Positions 9,199 to 15,704 of a DNA stretch of 64,000 nucleotides are shown piece by piece. The stretch covers positions 77,516 to 141,515 of the forward strand of contig JANQGC010000280.1 of the NCBI GenBank assembly GCA_028277515.1, written 5' to 3'. Source of the DNA: Anaerolineae bacterium. Its GTDB lineage: Bacteria; Chloroflexota; Anaerolineae; Promineifilales; Promineifilaceae. Each line of letters begins with the position of its first letter. The first letter of the stretch is position 1. Made by a program: the position numbers and the translations under genes. Under the pieces are notes generated by a model that saw only the letters and a program-made list of their open reading frames with translations, did not search any database and was not told the origin of the DNA.

Positions 9199-10590
9199 TT
9201 AGGCTTGTTCTCGGCGTGCATATTCAAAATTTAAGCCGAGCTGACTAATCTCGTCCTTTACAGTTTGGTAAATGCTTAGCCATTCAGCGGTTGGCTGAAC
9301 GGTTTCAACATCATAGACTTCCCAAAATGGGCGGCCGCGGTTTGGTTCAGATAACGTATCAATGTAACCTTTCATCAATTGCGGAACTAATTCCGCAGCC
9401 TCCTGCCGCGTTAATCCTAAGGAGGCCCTTGATACTTCAGCGATAAAGCGGGCTTCTAACCCGGTCGTATGGTCCATCTTGAACCCGCCAGTCGTACCGG
9501 CTCCCTGCATATTGAAACCACTGACCGTTCCGACCACCGCCCCGGCAGCACACTCATATAGCAATTCACTCGTACCTGGACCGGAGAGTGTGTAAATATC
9601 ATTAACCAAAATGATCGGTGTATTACGCGATAAAGCCTGGCCAACCATCGCTTGAATCCAAATCCCTAGGGGATCTGTATTGTTCACATAGTTTAAATGG
9701 GTCAAGGAGAACATATGGTAATCAGCATCGTATAGTACGACACCGAGCAGGTGATCAGCGACAGATACGATTGCCGTCCCCTCAGCTCTCCCACCCAGTC
9801 CGCCAATGAGCGGCGTCATAAGGTCAACGCAAATACCATCTACATTGTACAGGTGGGCCACGCGGGACAATTGGTCATAGTCCGTTTTGAGTTCAACCAT
9901 CTGAGAAACCAGAAGGCCATCACAGGGACGCAAACCAGCACCCGGATCGTAGGCTGCCATCTTGCCCGAACAGGTTAGGGGCACGGCGACATCGCTTATG
10001 TGCATACCTGGCCGGCCGGCCATCCTAATCGCTTCGCGAGCAACGCTGGCATCGCGACGAGCACCCATTATTTCCAGCGGAGTGCCGGGAATAATGCCCT
10101 CGCCCATATAGGTCGAGACGGAACCAGCCCCTAGAAGATCTACCAAAGGTTCCTGGGCACAAGAGCGTAGAATATAAGGATGATACTTTTCTGAAGCGGG
10201 CGTACCCGTCGGACCGGAAAGCATGGTCGCCGGTGTTGGATCCTCAACTCCCCGGTGACGCATCACAACTTCGTCTTTCCCCATTCCCAGGGTCACGGCC
10301 GATGGGGCCTGGGCTACAATGTCCTCAACTTCCTCACGCGTAAAAAGAATCTGACGTTCAGAAGATTGGCAGTAGGCACCAAACTCTACAAATAACTGCA
10401 ATCCAGCTTGATAGACCCGGTCGGACATATCGTCATCTGCCGGAACCAGGTTATTCGCATCATATTTGATGTCGTATTCTTTGACCAGTTTTCTGATCCG
10501 CTTGATGAGCTTTAATTCAAAATCTTTCTCCTTTATAAATGGGCCGCTTTGCGCCCGCTTCATAATTTCAACTAACCAGTTACTATTCAT
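9199..10590 (-). CDS. MttB-family (trimethylamine methyltransferase-like) methyltransferase, non-pyrrolysine
   Basis: A 463-residue TIM-barrel protein of the MttB superfamily, seen in 'LSGPTGTPASEKY', 'GEGIIPGTPLEIM', 'DLMTPLIGGLGGRAEG' and the C-terminal 'LEARFIAEVSRASLGLTRQEA'. The frame is open throughout with no internal amber codon, so it belongs to the non-pyrrolysine branch. Characterised members of that branch demethylate quaternary amines such as glycine betaine, proline betaine or carnitine. It should transfer a methyl group from its substrate to the corrinoid protein encoded 11 bp downstream. An AGGAG site lies 6 bases before the ATG. The substrate cannot be read from sequence; the neighbouring importer and purine-type deaminase hint at an N-methylated heterocycle. 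Confidence 0.9.
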   Translation of the reverse strand: MNSNWLVEIMKRAQSGPFIKEKDFELKLIKRIRKLVKEYDIKYDANNLVPADDDMSDRVYQAGLQLFVEFGAYCQSSERQILFTREEVEDIVAQAPSAVTLGMGKDEVVMRHRGVEDPTPATMLSGPTGTPASEKYHPYILRSCAQEPLVDLLGAGSVSTYMGEGIIPGTPLEIMGARRDASVAREAIRMAGRPGMHISDVAVPLTCSGKMAAYDPGAGLRPCDGLLVSQMVELKTDYDQLSRVAHLYNVDGICVDLMTPLIGGLGGRAEGTAIVSVADHLLGVVLYDADYHMFSLTHLNYVNNTDPLGIWIQAMVGQALSRNTPIILVNDIYTLSGPGTSELLYECAAGAVVGTVSGFNMQGAGTTGGFKMDHTTGLEARFIAEVSRASLGLTRQEAAELVPQLMKGYIDTLSEPNRGRPFWEVYDVETVQPTAEWLSIYQTVKDEISQLGLNFEYARREQA

Positions 10591-10812
10591 AGCACTCTCC
10601 TTTTCTCTTTAAGGGACAAATATCCGAAAGTTATTCCGTCATGTTTGCTATCTATAACTCACCTCTCTTCGACATCCATTGATTAACCGCAAAAATTGGC
10701 GCTAATTGAGCCTGATTCGCTTCGTATATAATATAATATTTTGGCAAAGTGCTTGTTGGGTGGGGATTCTCTTCTTCGTTTATGTCTCGAACTGTTTTGC
10801 ACGCTCCGCCCT

Positions 10813-12846
10813 TCAATTATCCTGCCGGTTCTCAATGAGTTGAGTGACATGGGGAAAAGGGTGGCGGGAATGCGGAAATGCAAGGGCATCAATAAATAAT
10901 TTCTGAAATTGCTCCTCCAAGGGTTGATCGACATGCTCCACCCAACGGGCGACCCTGTCGGCTTCGGCGCGCTGGTTTTTGTTCAGCAAAGCGATACGCG
11001 CGCCATCGCCGGCTGCATTACCGGAAGATGATACATGTGATAAATCACAGTCGGGAATCATTCCCAAAATCATGGCATAACGGGGATCGATCACGCTGCC
11101 AAAAGCACCAGCCAAAACAATTCGGTCAACATGGTCAACACCTAACTCGCGCATCAATAATCGTGCGCTCACGTATAGCGCAGCTTTGGCCAGTTGAATG
11201 GAGCGGACATCCTGTTGCGAGACAACAAGCGGGATGCCACTGGCTGTCTGACCAGCTTCCGCAATAACGAACGCAGCCGCATCATGCACCTCACTGTACC
11301 GAGGGTGGCTTCTATCCAGGCTAAACTGGCCATTAGATTTGATGATTCCGGCCACAAACATCTCTGCGACCGCTTCAATGATTCCAGAGCCACAGATGCC
11401 ACGCGCCTGTACCTCTGCTGAGGGAATCTGATCATTCCATTGTTCTTGACCAATAACTTTGAACCTGACCTTCAAGGTGTGCGGATCGATTCGCACCCGT
11501 TCAATTGCGCCCTGGGCGGCTCGTATACCATGTGTAATTTGAGCACCCTCAAGCGCAGGTCCAGTGGGGCTGGAAGTGCATAAGAGGCGCTCTTGATTGC
11601 CCAGGAGCAGTTCTCCATTTGTACCAACATCAATGATCAGCAGAATATCATCCTGCTTGTGTGGTTCTTCGGAAAGAATGACACCAACGTTATCGGCCCC
11701 CACAAAACCGGCTTCTAACGGCAAGGTATGTAGCTGGGCACCCGGGTGCAGCTTCAATCCTAGGTCTGCTGCCCGCATGTTAATTGAGGTCTCAATGACG
11801 GGAACAAATGGCACTTCTCCAAGGGGTTTGGGGTTCAGATTGAGAACCAGGTGGTGCATCACACTGTTGCCAACCATGGTTACATCAACAATATCGCGAG
11901 CACTCAGGCCGGCTTGTTCTGCAGCCTCTTGCGCCAGTTCATTTATAGCGCGGATGATCGCTCGGTGAAGTCTTTGTCGGCCGCTTTTGCGTTCGTTGGC
12001 ATAAGATATCCTGGACATGATATCGTCACCATACGTAACCTGGGGATTCATATCCGCTGCTGTAGCCAGTAGTTCACCTGTGCGCAGGTCACACAAGTAG
12101 GCCGCGACAGTCGTTGAACCAATATCTACTGCAAGACCAACTGGTTTTTCGTGTAATCCTGGCTGTACGCGTATTACCTTACGATCATCCCAAACAGTAA
12201 GCGTAATCATCCCACCGGCACTGCGCAGCGTTTCCGATAGTTCTTTTAGGGCGGGGTGGTCAATTTCAACATCATGCAGATCAAAGCGGTATTTAAGTTC
12301 GTCTAAGACTCGTTGGCGATCCGCCGGGTCTCCCATCTGCGGATCGTTCAGTTCAAGATAGGTCAGCCGAATAACCGGATCCAGATCAATCGTACGGCCC
12401 GAGGCAGCTTTTAAAACCACCTGCTTTTGGGCCTGGCTCTCTTCAGGAACGGTAACCAAAACATCGCCCAGCACGCGAGCTGTGCATGAAAAACGACTCC
12501 CAGCAGGGAAGTTTTGGCGATTCTGATAACTTTTTTCCCGTTCACTCATTGGGCTTAGGTGAGCAGGGGACGAATATATTTTGTGTTTGGCAAACTCTCC
12601 TTCTTCCACACGAATGAGACATTTGTTACAGGTCTCATGTCCCCCACAAATCGCCTCAATACCTATGCCCAGTTCGCGTGCAGCCTCTAAAAGCGACGTG
12701 TTCTCATCAATCTTCCCCCGGCGGCCTGATGGTTGGAACACCACCTTGTGCTTCGGATTGGAATCGCTCGTTTGCGGAGTCGAAGAACCAGCTATCTTCT
12801 CAAGCGAGTTTCCCTCTGACTTTACTACAGCAACATCTTCGGACAA
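10813..12846 (-). CDS. Reductive activator of corrinoid proteins (ferredoxin-ASKHA fusion)
   Basis: About 677 residues. An N-terminal plant-type [2Fe-2S] domain carries cysteines in 'CGGHETCNKC' and a later 'RFSCTAR'. A linker leads to a large C-terminal ASKHA ATPase-like domain with 'AVDIGSTTVAAYL', 'LLIIDVGTNGELLLG' and 'LAGAFGS'. This is the RACE/RamA-like architecture that reduces inactive cob(II)alamin to cob(I)alamin in methyltransferase systems using ATP. The best start is a TTG preceded by AGGAG and a 6-base spacer; an in-frame TTG 15 bp upstream overlaps that site. It leads the corrinoid block, 222 bp before the MttB gene, and its upstream region carries an array of GAATATTC sites. 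Confidence 0.9.
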   Translation of the reverse strand: MSEDVAVVKSEGNSLEKIAGSSTPQTSDSNPKHKVVFQPSGRRGKIDENTSLLEAARELGIGIEAICGGHETCNKCLIRVEEGEFAKHKIYSSPAHLSPMSEREKSYQNRQNFPAGSRFSCTARVLGDVLVTVPEESQAQKQVVLKAASGRTIDLDPVIRLTYLELNDPQMGDPADRQRVLDELKYRFDLHDVEIDHPALKELSETLRSAGGMITLTVWDDRKVIRVQPGLHEKPVGLAVDIGSTTVAAYLCDLRTGELLATAADMNPQVTYGDDIMSRISYANERKSGRQRLHRAIIRAINELAQEAAEQAGLSARDIVDVTMVGNSVMHHLVLNLNPKPLGEVPFVPVIETSINMRAADLGLKLHPGAQLHTLPLEAGFVGADNVGVILSEEPHKQDDILLIIDVGTNGELLLGNQERLLCTSSPTGPALEGAQITHGIRAAQGAIERVRIDPHTLKVRFKVIGQEQWNDQIPSAEVQARGICGSGIIEAVAEMFVAGIIKSNGQFSLDRSHPRYSEVHDAAAFVIAEAGQTASGIPLVVSQQDVRSIQLAKAALYVSARLLMRELGVDHVDRIVLAGAFGSVIDPRYAMILGMIPDCDLSHVSSSGNAAGDGARIALLNKNQRAEADRVARWVEHVDQPLEEQFQKLFIDALAFPHSRHPFPHVTQLIENRQDN

Positions 12847-12872
12847 TTTGGTCTCCTGCAAATATCGAACTT

Positions 12873-12949
12873 GAATATTCCGATTATAAGCACAGAATTA
12901 GTGAATATTCGTCCAACATCGAATATAGTTCAAAATATGAATAATATTC
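12873..12949. promoter_or_regulatory. Array of GAATATTC-like operator sites upstream of the corrinoid activase
   Basis: GAATATTC occurs at 12873 and 12903. Related half or expanded palindromes start at 12921 (GAATATAGTTC) and 12939 (GAATAATATTC), so the last three sites are spaced exactly 18 bp apart. A minus-strand TATAAT (12884-12889) lies between the first two sites. This is what a cooperative repressor operator over the activase promoter would look like. The TetR-family gene 700 bp away is the obvious candidate regulator; binding is inferred. Confidence 0.5.
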
Positions 12950-13068
12950 AATTATAACCTATAATTTAGTTGATTTTTCATTCATTGTCAACTATTTCAC
13001 AATGACGGTCAGGGTTTTTCAGTAATCAAAACCGACTTCTGAAAACCCTGTCAATTCTATTGAAATCC

Positions 13069-13096
13069 TTGACCTAACTATGGCCTGTGCTAAACT
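13069..13096 (+). promoter_or_regulatory. Sigma-70-type promoter driving the cobalamin riboswitch
   Basis: TTGACC and TAAACT are separated by 16 bases, placing a start site near 13103, just before the conserved riboswitch sequence. No other good promoter was seen between here and the short ORF at 13445. Confidence 0.55.
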
Positions 13097-13102
13097 ATTA
13101 TT

Positions 13103-13300
13103 AACAAATCAATACAAACGAATATCTTTGGATGTCAGGAAACTAATCCTGAATCAGGCAAAATAGTAAGGTTGCCTGATGCGAAATTGGTGGCCAACCG
13201 GTGAGTTTAGCCGATTGGGAGTCCAATACTGTCCCGCAACTGTGATGTCAGGTTTACACCTACTAAGTCAGGTCGACCACCATTGATAATGCGTTTCAGC
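13103..13300 (+). ncRNA. Cobalamin riboswitch aptamer
   Basis: The core carries the B12-box-like stretch CTGTCCCGCAACTGTGATG (about 13229-13247). It is followed by AAGTCAGGTCGACCACC, the usual 3' strand of the aptamer, and is preceded by paired segments GGTTGCC and GGTGAGTTTAGCCG. This order (paired 5' arm, L5-L6 core with CCGCAACTG, closing AGTCAGG) is diagnostic of the cobalamin class. A strong intrinsic terminator follows about 50 bases later, so adenosylcobalamin or a related corrinoid most likely turns the downstream genes off by termination. The boundaries are approximate. Confidence 0.85.
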
Positions 13301-13349
13301 CCTCGCGGATCGGGGTTGGGATCGACAGCCATTTGCAGTCAAATCAATA

Positions 13350-13376
13350 CCCGGTGCTCAAGACACCGGGTTTTTT
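13350..13376 (+). terminator. Rho-independent terminator of the riboswitch expression platform
   Basis: CCCGGTG pairs with CACCGGG across a 7-base loop, followed immediately by six T residues. It lies between the aptamer and the downstream short ORF. This is the expected off-state element of a transcription-terminating riboswitch. Confidence 0.88.
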
Positions 13377-13444
13377 GTTTCGAGCCATATCCTCTGAAAT
13401 GCGTTTCGTTTTGTGAATTAGCGAAATTGATAGAGGTAATTGAT

Positions 13445-13633
13445 ATGAAACAAAGAAGTAAATCTGTAATTTTCACTGTCATTGTTGGTTCGTTGTTAGC
13501 GATGGGTGTCTGGGCGATTTTAGCGCAACAAGGGACTGCCCAGGCAAGTAAGGCCTTTTCAGACCAAAGGGACTCGCTTTCGGCCGGAGTGGCCTGGCTA
13601 ATTGAGGAAAATCAGAACCAGGATGGGAGGTAA
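13445..13633 (+). pseudogene. Truncated secreted terpenoid-cyclase-fold ORF (riboswitch-controlled remnant)
   Basis: An ATG with AGAGG upstream opens a 62-codon frame. It has a basic N-terminus, a hydrophobic segment (VIFTVIVGSLLAMGVWAIL), a probable signal-peptidase site after 'GTAQA', and then 'AGVAWLIEENQNQDGR' before TAA. The last stretch is the beginning of a prenyltransferase/squalene-oxidase-type repeat (usually A-x-WL-x-x-Q-x-DG). Secreted proteins of that fold are plausible transcobalamin-like corrinoid binders and commonly lie under cobalamin control. Nothing homologous follows the stop, so this looks like the surviving 5' end of such a gene joined to the TetR gene. It may now act only as a translated leader. 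Confidence 0.55.
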
Positions 13634-14340
13634 TGATGATGGAAGGTTTAACACGACGCGAAAGGCAGTTTATCGAAAGGGAACATCTTATACTCGAAAC
13701 AGCACGCAGGCTCATTCGAGAAAAAGGTTTTCTGAGTTTCACCATGTCTGAACTGGCAGCTTCAGTCGAATATTCTGTAGGAACGCTTTATGCACATTTT
13801 GAAACAAAAGAAGATCTATTAGTAGCCCTTGCTGTACAAACTATTGGCCGGCGAGCACTGCTCTTCGAGCAGGTCGACAAAGCAGATTTAAACTCGCGCG
13901 GCCGAATATTTGGAATATTAATCACACGCTTGTTGCTGGCCGAATCCACACCAGAATCATTTGATATCGAGCGACTTGCGGCATCCCCTTCAATATGGAA
14001 ACGAGCGACCCACCAGCGATATCAGGAAATGGTTGCCGCGGAACAGCTTTGCAGTCAAATTGTCGCTAATATCATTGAAGATGGAAAACAACAGCGAGAC
14101 TTAGATGCAAAGCAGGTATCTACGGAAGACATTATTTTCGGTTTATGGTCCGTTAGTATCGGCTTTCATAGATTGACACTCTCCTTTGACGATCTTGCTA
14201 AAGTCGGCGTTTCAAATATCGAGGAGTCAGTAAAAAAGAGTTATTGTCTCTTACTAGATAGCTATGGTTGGCGGCCGCTGAACAATTGGGATCAAGAAGC
14301 GGTTGAAGACGAACTTCGCCGGAATATATTGAAACTGTGA
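13633..14340 (+). CDS. TetR-family transcriptional regulator
   Basis: About 233-235 residues. The N-terminal helix-turn-helix is clear: 'ILETARRLIREKGFLSFTMSELAASVEYSVGTLYAHFETKEDLLVAL', broken here at residues 19-64, is the classic TetR pattern. The C-terminal ligand domain is unassigned. Three consecutive ATG codons are possible starts. The first overlaps the stop of the short upstream ORF (TAATG), and the GGGAGG inside the last codons of that ORF is better spaced for the second or third. It is therefore coupled to the riboswitch-controlled leader and should be made mainly when cobalamin is scarce. It is divergent from the corrinoid block and is its likely local regulator. Confidence 0.88.
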   Translation: MMMEGLTRRERQFIEREHLILETARRLIREKGFLSFTMSELAASVEYSVGTLYAHFETKEDLLVALAVQTIGRRALLFEQVDKADLNSRGRIFGILITRLLLAESTPESFDIERLAASPSIWKRATHQRYQEMVAAEQLCSQIVANIIEDGKQQRDLDAKQVSTEDIIFGLWSVSIGFHRLTLSFDDLAKVGVSNIEESVKKSYCLLLDSYGWRPLNNWDQEAVEDELRRNILKL

Positions 14341-14453
14341 GCAATGACCAGTTCAGCAGAGGTGTTGTCAAGGATTTGATTTTTTGACCGTGAACTTCTC
14401 GGTAGCACCCTTTTGGTTAAGCTAATGCGAATTACCTTATTATCGAATTTTTA

Positions 14454-15578
14454 GGTAGCTTCACAAGAAGACGTGATCGAGTTCAGCGTCCCAAATATTC
14501 GGTGTGCGCATCATAAGTAGGCGATGAATCGACCAAACCTCCTTTGTAATTCCAGCCGCCATTGTTGGCGTACCTTGAAGCGTCGTATGAATCGTACAGA
14601 AGTTGTAAACAACACCCGACCAAAACAGCTCCATCTCCAAGCGTTTCACTGTACGAGCCATACGTGTGCGGCGCACCAGGCTAGGCAAGCGAGCGCGGAG
14701 GGTAGCGTTGAAGCGCTCGATGTAGGCTGTATTGACTCGGCCAACTTGGGTTTGTGTTTGTACCAACAAACGTCCAACCATACCCCAATCTCCGTGTGCC
14801 AACCGCCGTTCAATATGAGAAAGCCGCTTGCCGTCGTAGCGTTTGATGACTTGCACGATATTCAACCCCGGCCAGGGAATGTGCCTCGGTGCTCCTCTTC
14901 GGCCACGTTCCTTTATTGAAAACGCTTTCTTGAGCAATTTGGGATAAGCAGCATAACCGTCAACAGAAACCAAGATAGGCTGAATAACACGCCCGGAGGC
15001 CTTTCGCCTTTCGTACCTTGGAAAGCACTTGTTGGAGTAGGCTTTTATTGCGCTGCAGCGATACGGCACCCCAAATGAACAGGCGCGGGAATACGCACAA
15101 GGCAGTGGCTATCCAAGCTGTGTGCCCTTGCAACTTAGCCCACAATTCGTCGGCCTGCACCTGGCCTAACTGAATCGTATTGCGACAGATATATCGATAC
15201 TGCACGCACTTGGCATGTTTACCCACTTTCTGCTGCCAACTCGCTACGGTACGTTCATCAATGCCAAAGGCGAAAACAATAGCGGCTAATGGACAACCGT
15301 GTGAAAGGAGAGCTAAGACTACCATGACAATGGGTAACGGATATTTCAAATGCATGAGCGGTGTCCCATATCGTTCGGAGAAGGTGTGCCGGCAGGTACA
15401 ACAACGATAACGTCGCTCTTTGTGCGAATGTACTTTGACCTGCGTTTCGGTGATACAATAAGGGCATTGAGCCAGCGATGGTTGCATGGGTAATTGGGCA
15501 AATTGTTCCATGCTATTATCCTGGCTCTTTCTCTACTCATAAGTCAAGTCCTATTTCACGGCTTTTTGCGATGCTACC
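14454..15578 (-). mobile_element. IS1-like insertion sequence with 8-bp target duplication
   Basis: A 1125-bp element bounded by imperfect inverted repeats: left GGTAGCTTCACAAGAAG, right (reverse complement) GGTAGCATCGCAAAAAG, 14 of 17 matching. It is flanked by identical 8-bp direct repeats AATTTTTA at 14446-14453 and 15579-15586, the size made by IS1-family transposition. The single transposase gene fills almost the whole element on the minus strand but is frameshifted. The perfect target repeats suggest a fairly recent insertion between the TetR gene and the RiPP locus. Confidence 0.88.
14461..15511 (-). pseudogene. IS1-like transposase split by a 7-bp tandem duplication
   Basis: The N-terminal half has a zinc-ribbon 'CPYC...CCTC', a helix-turn-helix ('GIDERTVASWQQKVG') and a first catalytic Asp in 'QADELW'. 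The C-terminal half continues with 'VSVDGYAAYPKLLKKAF' (second Asp) and 'AYIERFNATLRARLPS' (catalytic Glu), giving a DDE set. The halves lie in different frames. At the junction CCTTTCG is tandemly repeated (15000-15006 and 15007-15013). Removing one copy restores one continuous frame reading ...KVRKASGRVIQP.... The gene is therefore a recent frameshift mutant, about 348 residues when intact, unless the duplication is a sequencing artefact. Confidence 0.85.
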
Positions 15579-15704
15579 AATTTTTAACATTCGCTAGTTA
15601 CTATTTTGATTGAATTTGAACTTGACGTTGCTTGATTTACACGAAGATAGGCCAAGTATTTGACGAGTATTATAATTGTACTTAAAACAGGTAAGCCGAT
15701 ACGG

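Noticed and set aside
9199..10590. Possible pyrrolysine-containing MttB
   Set aside because: The frame is open from start to stop with no internal TAG, so it belongs to the non-pyrrolysine branch.
10683..10934. 83-codon minus-strand frame between the MttB and activase genes
   Set aside because: It overlaps the end of the activase in another frame, with no ribosome-binding site or family features.
14960..15069. Programmed frameshift in the IS1-like transposase
   Set aside because: The usual slippery A-run of IS1 is not at the junction; a doubled CCTTTCG accounts for the frame change exactly.
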